Assembly: GCA_009731425.1 (NCBI GenBank)
Contig: AP018794.1
Location: forward strand, 4,203,501-4,267,500
Reading direction: 5' to 3'
Source of the DNA: Lachnospiraceae bacterium KM106-2
Lineage (GTDB): Bacteria; Bacillota; Clostridia; Lachnospirales; Lachnospiraceae
DNA length: 64,000 nt
Shown here: positions 43,517 through 52,983 of the stretch, piece after piece
Layout of the letters: each line of letters starts with the position of its first letter
How positions within the stretch are numbered: the first letter of the stretch is position 1
Position numbers and translations under genes: made by a program
The notes under the pieces: model-generated
What the model was told of the DNA's origin: nothing
The model's database searches: none
Seen by the model: the letters and a program-made list of their open reading frames with translations, nothing else

Positions 43517-44719
43517 ATGAAGAAAAAGTTATGTTTTCTCATACTTAGTTTCTTAGTTCTTGGTACAGCTTGTGGGAATCAGAGTACAAAAAAAGAGATC
43601 CATACACCAACCGCAAGAAAACCAATTTTAATTTGGTCCTATTATGAGACACCAGAACAACAGCAAAGTCTAAATCGCCTGATCACCGATTTTAATATGG
43701 CACAGACTCAGTATCATGCGAGCTGGGAGTATGTACCGATGACAGAGTTTACGAAGCGATTATCAATTGGAGTAACCGAGGATGCACTTCCAGATGTGGT
43801 CATTATTGATAATCCGGATACTATGGAATATGTTAAGCTGGGATTATTTAAGGATATTACAGATTATGTGGAGAAGCTGAATAGAGGAAATGAATATTAT
43901 GAGGAAGTCCTAAAATCAGTAAGGGTAAAGCAAAGATATTATGGAGTTCCATTTTGTACGAATAATCTGGCGCTGATCTACAATAAAGATATGTTTCAAA
44001 AAGCTGGGTTAGCAGTTCCAAAGACTTGGGATGACTTTTTAATAGCTTGTCGTAAACTGACTAAGGGAAAGTGCCAAGGCTTTGCCATGTCTGCAATCTC
44101 AGGGGAACAGGGAGCATTTCAGACCTTGCCATGGGTTCTGTCCAATGATAAAGGAGCGATTACGAAAGAGAGTCTGACAACCGGATACGAAAGGATGGAG
44201 GAACTAGTAAGCAAAGGATATATGAGCGAGGACTGCATCAATTGGTCTCAGAATGATGTTGCACGGAAGTTTATCTCACAAGAGGCTGCCATGATGGAGA
44301 ATGGATCTTGGGTACTTCCTATGGTAAAGAATTCAGGCATTCATTATGGAATTGCCACACTTCCCTTGGGAGAGAAAAAGTTATCGATCGTTGGAGGCGA
44401 AAATCTCTGTATCATAAAAAAGAAGAGAGACTCCGGCGCAATTCGATTATTAGAATATTATAATCAAAATGAAGTAATGGATCAGATTTGTGAAGATTCT
44501 TATGTATTGCCTCCGAAAAAAGACCAGGCTTCTGTTTGTGCTAAGAAGATGGCCGATTATGAAGTATTTGTAAGACAGATGGATCATGCGGTATCAAGAG
44601 TATCAATCACTAACTGGAGTGACTTATCAGAACTATTATCCGATGAGACCTATCGAATCTTGACGGGAAAGGGACATGGAAAAGAGGTTGGAAATACGAT
44701 CATGAACAGATGGAAGTAA
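43517..44719 (+). CDS. Sugar-binding lipoprotein co-transcribed with the kinase (cluster 2)
   Basis: A 400-residue family 1 solute-binding protein with lipobox GTAC (Cys about residue 20). It is a paralogue of the next gene (shared patterns include IWSYYET/IWDYFET, YGVPF/YGIPF and YNKDMF/YNKDLF). It lies 12 bp behind the response regulator and is separated from the transporter operon by a 120-bp gap with a promoter. This suggests a sensory or scavenging copy, not the main transport copy (inference). Confidence 0.9.
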   Translation: MKKKLCFLILSFLVLGTACGNQSTKKEIHTPTARKPILIWSYYETPEQQQSLNRLITDFNMAQTQYHASWEYVPMTEFTKRLSIGVTEDALPDVVIIDNPDTMEYVKLGLFKDITDYVEKLNRGNEYYEEVLKSVRVKQRYYGVPFCTNNLALIYNKDMFQKAGLAVPKTWDDFLIACRKLTKGKCQGFAMSAISGEQGAFQTLPWVLSNDKGAITKESLTTGYERMEELVSKGYMSEDCINWSQNDVARKFISQEAAMMENGSWVLPMVKNSGIHYGIATLPLGEKKLSIVGGENLCIIKKKRDSGAIRLLEYYNQNEVMDQICEDSYVLPPKKDQASVCAKKMADYEVFVRQMDHAVSRVSITNWSDLSELLSDETYRILTGKGHGKEVGNTIMNRWK

Positions 44720-44732
44720 ATTGACTATAATT

Positions 44733-44760
44733 TTGTCCACCTAGTTTAAAATATTAGAAT
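44733..44760 (+). promoter_or_regulatory. Candidate promoter of the cluster 2 transporter operon
   Basis: TTGTCC (44733-44738) and TAGAAT (44755-44760) with a 16-bp spacer. The non-consensus -35 would fit activation by the adjacent response regulator. A perfect 8-bp inverted repeat TTATCAAC/GTTGATAA (44793-44815) follows in the leader. Confidence 0.4.
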
Positions 44761-44792
44761 AGGATAGCAAAGGAATCCCCCTTATAATTAAG

Positions 44793-44815
44793 TTATCAAC
44801 AAAAGAAGTTGATAA
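44793..44815 (+). promoter_or_regulatory. Inverted repeat in the leader of the cluster 2 transporter operon
   Basis: TTATCAAC and GTTGATAA are perfect inverted repeats separated by seven bases, placed between the candidate promoter and the AAGGAGG of the binding-protein gene. It may be an operator or leader hairpin. Confidence 0.45.
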
Positions 44816-44839
44816 TGTAGGTGTAAGGAGGATTTTGTT

Positions 44840-46114
44840 ATGAAGAAAAAGTTGATAGCATTACTGTTAACATTATGTATGGTATGTGCAATGCTGGCAG
44901 GCTGCGGTGGCAGTGGTAGCAAGAACACGGCAGCAGGTGGGACGAAGACAGACACAGGAACGAAGAAGGACAGCAGTGGCAAGAAGGAAGTTGTCATTTG
45001 GGATTACTTCGAGACAGATGCTCAAAAAGAAATGATGCAGAAACTGATCGATGGTTTCAATAAATCACAAAGTGAATATACCGCATCTCATGTGTATGTT
45101 CCATTTTCAGATTATGAGAAACAGTTGACACTTGGTATCGCATCAGGAAAACTTCCAGATCTAGTTATCATGGATGGTTGTAGTATGGCATCCTTCATCC
45201 AATTAGGTTTATTAGCAGATGTATCTAGTGCAGATATTAAATGGGACGATTACATGAAAGGACCTATGGAATCTACCATGTTAAATGGAAAACATTATGG
45301 TATTCCATTTGCAACAAACTGCACAGCTTTATTCTATAACAAAGACTTATTCGATAAAGCAGGTGTGAAATATCCAGATGAGAATACGACTTGGGATGAA
45401 TTCAAACAAATGGCTAAGAAGCTTACTAAGAATGGTGTGTATGGATTTGGTAATGCAGGTGTCAATACCGATGAAGGTACTTTCCAGTGCTTACAATGGC
45501 TCTATACCGCAGGTGGTTCTTACAAGGATATCAAAAAAGGAAAAGCAGCTTATCAGTTAATGCAAGACATGATCAAAGATGGTTCATGGGCAAAAGATTG
45601 TGTAAACTGGACACAGTCAGATGTTAATAACAACTTTATGTCAGGTAACCTTGCTATGCAGCAGAATGGTCCATGGCAAATCCCTGGAATTGAAAAGAAC
45701 GCTCCAGATTTAAAATATGGTGTAACAACATTACCAAAATATGATAAGAATTCTAAACAAGCAACATCTATTCTTGGTGGTGAGAATATTGGTGTAGTTA
45801 AGAAAGATAGCACAGACGGTGCTATTGCATTTATGAAATATTATGATAAGACAGAAGTTATGGTAGATGCAATGAAACAATATGGTTCATTCCCTCCAAA
45901 AACAGAAGCAGCAAAGGATTCTTACTGGACAGGAGACAAGATTCAAGCATCCTTTATAACACAGCTTGATACTTCTATCCCAAGAGGTCCATCTCCATCT
46001 TGGCCTTCTTATTCCACAGCAATCCAGACTGGTTTCCAACAGGTAATGACATTATCTAAGACTCCGGATCAGGCAGCAAATGATTCTCAGGCAGCAGTTG
46101 ATGCTGTAAAATAA
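44840..46114 (+). CDS. Sugar ABC transporter substrate-binding lipoprotein (cluster 2)
   Basis: A 424-residue family 1 solute-binding protein with lipobox LAGC (Cys about residue 22), a Ser/Gly/Lys-rich linker and motifs ALFYNKDLFDKAGVKYP and MSGNLAMQQNGPW. It feeds the two permeases that follow. Because the operon ends with a GH127 beta-L-arabinofuranosidase, the ligand is probably an arabinose-containing oligosaccharide (inference). Codon use is more biased than in its paralogue upstream, consistent with high expression. Confidence 0.93.
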   Translation: MKKKLIALLLTLCMVCAMLAGCGGSGSKNTAAGGTKTDTGTKKDSSGKKEVVIWDYFETDAQKEMMQKLIDGFNKSQSEYTASHVYVPFSDYEKQLTLGIASGKLPDLVIMDGCSMASFIQLGLLADVSSADIKWDDYMKGPMESTMLNGKHYGIPFATNCTALFYNKDLFDKAGVKYPDENTTWDEFKQMAKKLTKNGVYGFGNAGVNTDEGTFQCLQWLYTAGGSYKDIKKGKAAYQLMQDMIKDGSWAKDCVNWTQSDVNNNFMSGNLAMQQNGPWQIPGIEKNAPDLKYGVTTLPKYDKNSKQATSILGGENIGVVKKDSTDGAIAFMKYYDKTEVMVDAMKQYGSFPPKTEAAKDSYWTGDKIQASFITQLDTSIPRGPSPSWPSYSTAIQTGFQQVMTLSKTPDQAANDSQAAVDAVK

Positions 46115-46120
46115 AAGCTT

Positions 46121-46150
46121 TGGGGCTGCCGGTTAAGCAGCCCCATTTTT
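46121..46150 (+). other. Intercistronic hairpin after the cluster 2 binding-protein gene
   Basis: TGGGGCTGC (46121-46129) and GCAGCCCCA (46137-46145) form a 9-bp perfect stem with a CGGTTAA loop and TTTTT behind. It can act as a partial terminator, so that binding protein is made in excess over permeases. Stem and loop resemble the hairpin at 24726-24757. Confidence 0.75.
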
Positions 46151-46166
46151 GAAAGGAGAAGGTACG

Positions 46167-47075
46167 ATGAAGCAAGGAATGAAACGAAAATCAGCTGCGT
46201 ATCTTGGAATTGCATTTTCATTACCGGCACTGATTTACATGATGATCTTTATTGGTTACCCAATTATTCAGAACTTAATTTTAAGTTTTAAAAATGTAGA
46301 TGTTTATACTTATGCGAATACTTCACAGCAAAAGATGATCGGTTTACAAAACTATATCGATCTATTTCAAGGAGAAAATTCAATCTTAGTAAAATCAATA
46401 GGAAACACATTATTATTTACAGTAGTGTCGATCTTTTTTCAATTTATTATTGGTTTCGGGCTTGCACTATTATTTAACAAAAAATTTCCAGGATGCTCTT
46501 TTTTCCGTGGCGTAACCATGATATCATGGTTATTACCAGTAACCGTTGCAGGATTATTATTTAAATTCATGTTTCAGACAAGCGGCGGTATCGTTAACCA
46601 GTTTTTAATGTCATTACATATCATCAGACAGCCCGTAGAGTGGCTGTTGCATGGTAACACCGCCATGAGTGCGATTATCATAGCAAATATATGGATTGGT
46701 ATTCCGTTTAATATGATGTTGATCTTAACGGGTCTGACGACCATTCCGGATGAAATATATGAAAGTGCATCATTAGATGGTGCAAACAAACGTCAGACAT
46801 TATTTCAGATTACAATTCCAATGATCAAACCGGCTATCATGTCCGTATTAACATTGGGTTTTGTATATACATTTAAAGTATTTGATCTTGTCTGGGTTAT
46901 GACAAAAGGTGGTCCGGTCAATTCTACAGAGCTTGTATCGACCTACGCATATCGATTATCATTTGAAGAATTTCAATTTAGTAAAGGTGCAGCAGCATCC
47001 AATATACTATTTTTAATCTTACTTGTAGTAGGTGTCTTTTATATTAAGACTATAAATGATGATGAGGTGATGTAG
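46167..47075 (+). CDS. Sugar ABC transporter permease, MalF type (cluster 2)
   Basis: A 302-residue permease with six predicted helices and an EAA motif YESASLDGANKRQTLFQITI. I chose the ATG at 46167, after AAAGGAGA. The open frame extends to a TTG upstream, inside the terminator-like hairpin. It forms the membrane channel with the next gene, whose ATG follows one base after this stop codon. Confidence 0.93.
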   Translation: MKQGMKRKSAAYLGIAFSLPALIYMMIFIGYPIIQNLILSFKNVDVYTYANTSQQKMIGLQNYIDLFQGENSILVKSIGNTLLFTVVSIFFQFIIGFGLALLFNKKFPGCSFFRGVTMISWLLPVTVAGLLFKFMFQTSGGIVNQFLMSLHIIRQPVEWLLHGNTAMSAIIIANIWIGIPFNMMLILTGLTTIPDEIYESASLDGANKRQTLFQITIPMIKPAIMSVLTLGFVYTFKVFDLVWVMTKGGPVNSTELVSTYAYRLSFEEFQFSKGAAASNILFLILLVVGVFYIKTINDDEVM

Positions 47076-47076
47076 A

Positions 47077-47910
47077 ATGAAGAAGGCGACAAAGAAAAAG
47101 ATAGGACTTGTAATTATTGGGGCAATTATATTTATCATATTCATGTTTCCATTGTACTGGATGTTAGTGACCGCGTTAAAGACTCAGGTAGAGATCTTCC
47201 AGATTCCGACACCACTTTGGCCTAAGAATCTGACATTCGATGCCTTTGCAAAGCAATTAGGAGAATCAAGCGAGACCTTAAGAGGATTTAAGAACAGTGC
47301 GATCATTTCGATTGGCTCTATGGTGATCGCAACCGTATTAGCAATCCCAGCATCTTATGGATTGGCAAGATTTCGTTTCAAAGGCAAGAAGATCATTATT
47401 TTATTATTCTTAATTACACAGATGTTACCATCTACTTTGGTACTGACATCTTTGTATATTATGTTTTCAAAAGCTGACTTACTGAATAATTACTGGGCAC
47501 CAATTTTAGCGGATGCCACATTGGGAATTCCGTTCTCTGTCATTATCTTACGAACCTATTTCTTATCCATTCCGAAAGAATTGGATGAGGCGGCGAAGAT
47601 TGATGGATGTGGACATATCGCAGCATTTGTGAAGATCATGCTTCCAATCGCAAAGCCAGGTGTGGTCGTAGCAGCCGTGTTCTCTTTTGTATATGCTTGG
47701 GGCGATTTAATCTATGGACTTACTTTTATGACAGATCCAACCATGCGGCCAATCACATCTAGTATTTATAATTACGTACAGCAGTATCAGACATTATGGA
47801 ACTCAACCATGGCGTTTGGTATTATCGCAATCACTCCAGTAATTATCATCTTCATCTTCATGCAGAAGTATATCGTAAGCGGCTTAACAAATGGGGCTGT
47901 TAAAGCATAA
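47077..47910 (+). CDS. Sugar ABC transporter permease, MalG type (cluster 2)
   Basis: A 277-residue permease with six predicted helices, EAA motif DEAAKIDGCGHIAAFVKIML and the MalG-type ending KYIVSGLTNGAVKA. It is translationally coupled to the upstream permease and 14 bp before the GH127 gene. No ATPase gene is in the operon. Confidence 0.93.
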   Translation: MKKATKKKIGLVIIGAIIFIIFMFPLYWMLVTALKTQVEIFQIPTPLWPKNLTFDAFAKQLGESSETLRGFKNSAIISIGSMVIATVLAIPASYGLARFRFKGKKIIILLFLITQMLPSTLVLTSLYIMFSKADLLNNYWAPILADATLGIPFSVIILRTYFLSIPKELDEAAKIDGCGHIAAFVKIMLPIAKPGVVVAAVFSFVYAWGDLIYGLTFMTDPTMRPITSSIYNYVQQYQTLWNSTMAFGIIAITPVIIIFIFMQKYIVSGLTNGAVKA

Positions 47911-47924
47911 GGAGGAGAACACGT

Positions 47925-49853
47925 ATGAACATACGACAGGTAGAACTAAATAAGATTAAGATTCATGATGCTTTTTGGTCAAAGCATGTAAACTTAGTAA
48001 AGGATGTTATCATTCCCTATCAATGGGAGATTATGAATGATCGGGTACCTGGAGCAGAATCCAGTCACTGTATTGCTAACTTTAAGATTGCAGCGAAAGA
48101 AGAAACAGGAGAATTCTATGGAGCTGTCTTTCAAGATACGGATATTGCTAAATGGTTAGAGGCAGTAGGCGATACCCTGGCAACGAATCCAGATGAGAAA
48201 TTAATGAAGGTAGCAGATGAGGCTATCGATTTAATTGCAAAAGCACAAGATAGCAATGGTTATCTGAATACATACTTTACTATTAAGGAACCAAATAATC
48301 GTTTTCATAATCTTTGTGAAGGTCATGAGCTATATACAGCAGGTCATTTTATTGAAGCAGCGGTTGCTTACTATGAGGGAACCGGAAAGAGAAAGTTCCT
48401 CGATTGTATGATCCGTTTCGCTGATCTGATCTGTGAAACCTTTGGTGAAAAAGAGGGACAAAATCATGGCTATCCTGGACATCAGGAGATCGAACTGGCT
48501 CTTGTGAAATTATTCCGTGTTACAGGGGAGAAGAAGTATCTGGATACGGCAAAATATTTCATCGATGCAAGAGGAAAAGGAAAGAATTATTTCCTTCAGT
48601 TGATGGAACAACCAGATTATGAGCATATTTTCCCAGAGTTTGCAAACTATGATCCTAAATATTCGCAATCGCATCTGCCGGTAAGAGAACAGAAGACAGC
48701 AGAAGGACATGCGGTCAGAGCTGTCTATATGTACTGTGCTATGGCAGATCTTGCAGCAGAATATCAAGATGAAAGTTTATTAGATGCTTGTAAGACTTTG
48801 TGGAATGACATGGTGAACCGTCGTATGTACATAACAGGAGGAATTGGCTCCTCCGGAACGTTAGAGCGTTTTACAACCGATTATGATCTACCAAATGATA
48901 TCAACTATTCAGAGTCCTGTGCTTCCATCGGATTAGCACTCTTTGGACTTCGTATGGCGAGAATTACAAAAGAGGCAAGCTATATCGATGTAGTAGAACG
49001 TGCATTATATAATACAGTATTAGCAGGAATTGCACTGGATGGAAAGAGTTTCTTCTATGTCAATCCATTGGAAGTATGGCCAGATGCCTGCATCGATCGT
49101 ACTTGTAGAGAGCATGTAAAACCAGTGAGACAGAAATGGTTTGGATGTGCCTGCTGTCCTCCAAATATCGCACGTACCTTAGCTTCCTTAGGACAGTATA
49201 TTTACTCAGTTTCAGAGGATACCTTATTTATTAATTTATTTGTATCGAATGAGGCAGAAGTTAACGTCTCAGGGGAAAATGTGAAAGTTAAGATGGAGAC
49301 ACATTTCCCATATGAAAATGAGATTAAAGTTAACGTAAGTGAGGTAAATAAGAAGACTACATTTGCGATTCGAATTCCTGATTATGCAAAGAATTATACA
49401 ATTAAGAAAGGTAACACGAAGCTTACTCTTCATGATGAGAATGGATTTGCTTATGTTACGATCGATTCTGATTGTAGTCTTAGCATATCCTTTGAGGCAC
49501 CTGCTACTTTCGTACGTGCCAATCCAAGAGTTCGTGCAGACGTAGGAAAAGTAGCGATTGCAAAAGGACCAATGGTCTATTGCTTAGAAGAAGTGGATAA
49601 TGGTTCGATCCTTTCGGATATTTATGTTGATACGAAACAGCCTCTTAAGGAAGAATGGGTAGAAGAGTTTGGAGGTTCTATTGAAATAACGGCATCTGGT
49701 AAACGAGTTCGAACAGAAGAGTGGGATCCAGATTGCTTGTATTCTGAGCAGGAAGTGAATTATGATCCAATCGAGATCAAAGCCATTCCTTATGCATACT
49801 GGACGAACCGTGGCAAAGGGGAAATGACGGTTTGGTTAAAGGAATGGAGATAG
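47925..49853 (+). CDS. GH127 beta-L-arabinofuranosidase
   Basis: A 642-residue cytoplasmic (alpha/alpha)6-barrel enzyme with C-terminal beta-sandwiches. The signature VNPLEVWPDAC...WFGCACCPP holds the zinc ligands and the cysteine nucleophile as known from Bifidobacterium HypBA1: Cys408, Cys410 (nucleophile equivalent) and Cys411. It releases arabinose from beta-linked L-arabinofuranosides, for example of hydroxyproline-rich plant glycoproteins or other arabinans. It ends the cluster 2 transporter operon. ATG follows AGGAGG. Confidence 0.95.
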   Translation: MNIRQVELNKIKIHDAFWSKHVNLVKDVIIPYQWEIMNDRVPGAESSHCIANFKIAAKEETGEFYGAVFQDTDIAKWLEAVGDTLATNPDEKLMKVADEAIDLIAKAQDSNGYLNTYFTIKEPNNRFHNLCEGHELYTAGHFIEAAVAYYEGTGKRKFLDCMIRFADLICETFGEKEGQNHGYPGHQEIELALVKLFRVTGEKKYLDTAKYFIDARGKGKNYFLQLMEQPDYEHIFPEFANYDPKYSQSHLPVREQKTAEGHAVRAVYMYCAMADLAAEYQDESLLDACKTLWNDMVNRRMYITGGIGSSGTLERFTTDYDLPNDINYSESCASIGLALFGLRMARITKEASYIDVVERALYNTVLAGIALDGKSFFYVNPLEVWPDACIDRTCREHVKPVRQKWFGCACCPPNIARTLASLGQYIYSVSEDTLFINLFVSNEAEVNVSGENVKVKMETHFPYENEIKVNVSEVNKKTTFAIRIPDYAKNYTIKKGNTKLTLHDENGFAYVTIDSDCSLSISFEAPATFVRANPRVRADVGKVAIAKGPMVYCLEEVDNGSILSDIYVDTKQPLKEEWVEEFGGSIEITASGKRVRTEEWDPDCLYSEQEVNYDPIEIKAIPYAYWTNRGKGEMTVWLKEWR

Positions 49854-49863
49854 TAATTCTCCC

Positions 49864-49893
49864 TTTACGATACAAACTGGAAAATGTTATAAT
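49864..49893 (+). promoter_or_regulatory. greA promoter
   Basis: TTTACG (49864-49869) and an extended -10 TGTTATAAT (TATAAT 49888-49893) with an 18-bp spacer. Confidence 0.65.
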
Positions 49894-49929
49894 ATTCGTA
49901 TCCTAAAAAATAGTAAAGAGGGAACGAGT

Positions 49930-50433
49930 ATGTACGATCAATTAACAAAAAAGGATATCGAACGAATGCAACAAGAGATAGAACATCGTAAGTTAGTCGT
50001 TCGAAAAGAAGCAATCGAAGCAGTAAAGGAAGCAAGAGCTCAGGGAGATTTGAGTGAAAACTTTGAATATTATGCTGCTAAGAAAGATAAGAATAAAAAT
50101 GAAAGCCGAATTCGTTATCTGGAGAGAATGATCAAGACAGCGAAAGTGATTTCCGATGATTCTGGGGAAGATGAAGTTGGACTGAACAACACCGTTGATC
50201 TCTTGATTGTAGAAGATAATGAGATCGAGACATATAAAATAACAACTACAGTAAAAGAAGATGCCTTACATGGTCTTATTAGTATTGAGTCACCACTTGG
50301 AAAAGCACTCTTAGGTCATAAGATTGGTGATCAGATTACGATCAAGGTATCCGATTCCTATTCTTATGATGTTGTAATTAAGGATATTAAGAATACGGTA
50401 GATGATGGAAGTGATAGAATGCGCAGTTTTTAA
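49930..50433 (+). CDS. greA: Transcription elongation factor GreA
   Basis: Rescues backtracked RNA polymerase by stimulating transcript cleavage. At 167 residues it has an N-terminal coiled coil with the functional tip EARAQGDLSENFEYYAAK (acidic Asp/Glu) and a C-terminal FKBP-like domain (ISIESPLGKALLGHKIGDQI). It has its own promoter and terminator. Confidence 0.95.
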   Translation: MYDQLTKKDIERMQQEIEHRKLVVRKEAIEAVKEARAQGDLSENFEYYAAKKDKNKNESRIRYLERMIKTAKVISDDSGEDEVGLNNTVDLLIVEDNEIETYKITTTVKEDALHGLISIESPLGKALLGHKIGDQITIKVSDSYSYDVVIKDIKNTVDDGSDRMRSF

Positions 50434-50447
50434 CTGCGCATTTTTTA
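50419..50447 (+). terminator. Intrinsic terminator of greA
   Basis: ATGCGCAGTT (50419-50428) and AACTGCGCAT (50432-50441), then TTTTTT. The greA stop codon is in the loop region. Confidence 0.92.
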
Positions 50448-50562
50448 TGTTGAAAAATAGAGGGATGAGAGGGAGCGTTTGCTTAGCGGTGGTAGGAATT
50501 AACAGGAAGATAGCATGGTATTGTGTCGATATATATGATGAGAGAGGAAAGGTAGGAAAGAG

Positions 50563-52614
50563 ATGATGAAAAGAAATTTAAAAGTACACATATTATTGTG
50601 TTTATTCGCTATGTTACTCTGTGGAAGAGTCAGCACAGCAGCTAATTATGCGGGAAGTGGAACGGCACAGGACCCTTATCGTATTCAAACGGTTCAGGAT
50701 TTATTAGATATAAAGGAAGCGCCAGCGGCTCACTATATTTTAGTGAATTCTATTGATCTACAGAATATTCAACTGAGTGATTTCTTTGCAAATGAATTTT
50801 CTGGTGTGTTTAATGGAAATGGACACACAATCAGTAATTATAACGGACAAGGATTATTCGATATTAACAAAGGAGTTATTAAAAACATTAAGATTCAGAA
50901 TGCAGTTGTTAATAGAAATTCCATGGAAGGAACCGGATTGATCGCAGGAACGAATCGATATAATGGTATCATTCAAGGATGCGATGTATCAAATGTTAGC
51001 ATAAATCGTGCATCAGGATCAGGTAATATAGGTGGAATTGTTGGTAACAATTTTGGATTGGTGGAAAATTGCAATATATCAGGTAAGATAAGTGGCGGAG
51101 GAACGCGTGGTGGAATTGCTGGATATGTTAGTAATGATTATACACTAATAGGCACAGGTTCCATGGAACTTTCGGATTCCAGAACTATTAGAAATTGTAC
51201 TTCCAATATGGAGTTAGATGGATTGGGAGCGACCGGTGGAATTGTAGGTTTTTCCACTGGTTATGTGAATATCGTTTCCTGTAAAGTAGATGGAACGATT
51301 AAGATCAAAGGTGCTATAGTCGGTGGAATTATAGGAACTGCAACAATAGTCAATGTAAAAGATTGCAATATAAACGCGACATTTACAGGAACTTCGGAAA
51401 CAACAGTTGGCGGTGTGATCGGAAGATTGGAGACATCTGGAGGAGCTTCTGTAGAAAGTATGGTATCCAATTGTAAAGTGGAATCCAATATGACCTTAAA
51501 GTCACTTAATGCAAAAACCGTTGCATTGGGTGGAATTATTGGCCAGTTTAATGGATTTGGTAATAATAAGATTACGATCGATCAATGCAGTTATAATGGC
51601 AAAATGTCAATCCTGGTTTTAAATAATGCGTTTGTCGGTGGAATCATCGGAAGAACGAATAATGAAATGTGTAAACGATTAACGATCGCAAATTGTACTA
51701 CCAAAGGAAGTATCGTTCCGAATACTGATGTGAACCATTCTTATACCGTAATTGGTGGAGGTATCATTGGTTATGCACAGAACCTTAAAGTAACTCAATG
51801 TATCTCAACTATGAACGTTACTGGAAATTATGCCGGTGGAATCATGGGTCAGGCAGAAGATAATGTATCCATCGATATAAGTAGTGCATCCGGTGCGGTT
51901 GTAATTCCTACAAAATCATCTGCAAAAGCAAGAGTTGCATCCAGAGCGGGAGGCGGCTACGCAGGTGGAATCGTAGGTAGTTTCTCGGGAGCAAAGATTC
52001 AACGAAGTTATTTTGATGTGGTAAAGACAAAACAAACAAAAGCAACAGGAATTACTTTAAATGGTAAAGTACAGGCAGTTGGTTATAAATCAGCTTCCTT
52101 TGATCAAAAGACTTATGAGATCGGTGCTAACAAAAAAGTTACGTTAGGTAAGAAATTAGATCCGACATCCCTTTCTAAGAAACCGATTAAATATACAAGT
52201 GCAAATACATTGATTGCTACGGTAACTGCGAAAGGTGTAGTAACAGGTAAGAAAGCAGGAACTACAACGATTACAGCAACAGTAGATAATCTAATTACAT
52301 TTTCTTGTAAAGTTGTGATTCAGGATAATATTAAAGCAAGAACGCCATCATTATCTGTAAAGAAAAAAGGAAAAGATCGATTCGTATTAACATGGAAACG
52401 AGTGAATGAAGCAGATCAATATGTGATCGAAAAATATGATGCAAAAACAAAAAAATATAAAGTTATTAAGAAAGTATCTGCATCTACGTTAACGTATACA
52501 GATAAAAAGATGAAAAAGGATACAGTGTATCAGTATCGCATTCGCGCAACGAAAAAGGTTGCTGGCAAGGTAGTTAATAGTAAAACTAGTACTGTAAAGA
52601 AGAAATTCGTTTAG
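50563..52614 (+). CDS. Secreted GLUG-repeat surface protein with Ig-like and Fn3 domains
   Basis: A 683-residue exported protein. The signal peptide ends near STAANYAGSGTAQDPYRI. Residues about 100-490 hold about ten repeats with GGIVG/GGIIG cores (for example NIGGIVGNNFG, VGGIIGRTN, AGGIVGSFSG), as in GLUG domains, which probably form a beta-helix. A Big_2 Ig-like domain (about 505-585; KKVTLGKKLDP...GVVTGKKAGTTTITATV) and a basic Fn3-like domain (about 590-683) follow. It is probably surface-bound, for adhesion or substrate binding. I see no catalytic motif. AGGAAAGGTAGGAAAGAG precedes two successive ATGs. Confidence 0.85.
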   Translation: MMKRNLKVHILLCLFAMLLCGRVSTAANYAGSGTAQDPYRIQTVQDLLDIKEAPAAHYILVNSIDLQNIQLSDFFANEFSGVFNGNGHTISNYNGQGLFDINKGVIKNIKIQNAVVNRNSMEGTGLIAGTNRYNGIIQGCDVSNVSINRASGSGNIGGIVGNNFGLVENCNISGKISGGGTRGGIAGYVSNDYTLIGTGSMELSDSRTIRNCTSNMELDGLGATGGIVGFSTGYVNIVSCKVDGTIKIKGAIVGGIIGTATIVNVKDCNINATFTGTSETTVGGVIGRLETSGGASVESMVSNCKVESNMTLKSLNAKTVALGGIIGQFNGFGNNKITIDQCSYNGKMSILVLNNAFVGGIIGRTNNEMCKRLTIANCTTKGSIVPNTDVNHSYTVIGGGIIGYAQNLKVTQCISTMNVTGNYAGGIMGQAEDNVSIDISSASGAVVIPTKSSAKARVASRAGGGYAGGIVGSFSGAKIQRSYFDVVKTKQTKATGITLNGKVQAVGYKSASFDQKTYEIGANKKVTLGKKLDPTSLSKKPIKYTSANTLIATVTAKGVVTGKKAGTTTITATVDNLITFSCKVVIQDNIKARTPSLSVKKKGKDRFVLTWKRVNEADQYVIEKYDAKTKKYKVIKKVSASTLTYTDKKMKKDTVYQYRIRATKKVAGKVVNSKTSTVKKKFV

Positions 52615-52680
52615 ATAATACCAATCTTAATGGATGAAGAAAAAAAGGATTGGACATACTTTATTAATGCTAAGGTATAA

Positions 52681-52709
52681 TTGACATTTTTATTGTGCTG
52701 GCATATAAT
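52681..52709 (+). promoter_or_regulatory. Consensus sigma-A promoter of the riboswitch-controlled transporter
   Basis: TTGACA (52681-52686), a 17-bp spacer and TATAAT (52704-52709), both perfect consensus. The transcript starts about 35 bases before the NiCo aptamer. Confidence 0.88.
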
Positions 52710-52748
52710 AATAAAAATACTCTTTGCACTGCATACGAATCTACAGTA

Positions 52749-52846
52749 CAAACTGAGCAGGCGATGAACCCAAAGGGTTTGTGGGGCCGGGCCATTTAAA
52801 CATGGCAGCAGATAAGAATTGATAACATCTGTGGGACAGTAGTTTA
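52749..52846 (+). ncRNA. NiCo (czcD) riboswitch aptamer
   Basis: AAACTGAGCAGGCGATGAAC, then GGGGCCGGGCCA and GGCAGCAGAT, and the 3' part ACATCTGTGGGACAGT. These match the conserved core of NiCo riboswitches as I remember it (ACUGAGCAGGC...GCCGGGC...ACAUCUGUGGGACAGU), and the outer stem AAACTG/CAGT..TTT closes the four-way junction. The class binds Co2+ and Ni2+ cooperatively, and Fe2+ has also been reported. It precedes a CDF metal exporter, the usual target. Confidence 0.93.
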
Positions 52847-52871
52847 CTATATTGTTCTACAGGTGTTTTTT
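52825..52871 (+). terminator. Riboswitch-controlled terminator
   Basis: ACATCTGTGGGACA (52825-52838) pairs with TGTTCTACAGGTGT (52853-52866), three G-U pairs, followed by TTTTTT. The left arm is also part of the aptamer 3' side, so metal binding and terminator formation exclude each other. Metal should therefore turn the gene on. Confidence 0.9.
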
Positions 52872-52983
52872 ATACGTTTTTTTACTTTGTTTTTGTAAAA
52901 ATAATCCTTTTAGGAAGCATGAAAGAATGTCTTGCAGGTGCCATAGAGCTATCTTATTGAGTAGTTTAGTGGAGGTAACTATT

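Noticed and set aside
52852..52983. Upstream start for the CDF gene inside the riboswitch
   Set aside because: This ATG lies within the terminator stem, has no ribosome site and would add 44 atypical residues. The ATG at 52984 has GGAGG and the normal family start.
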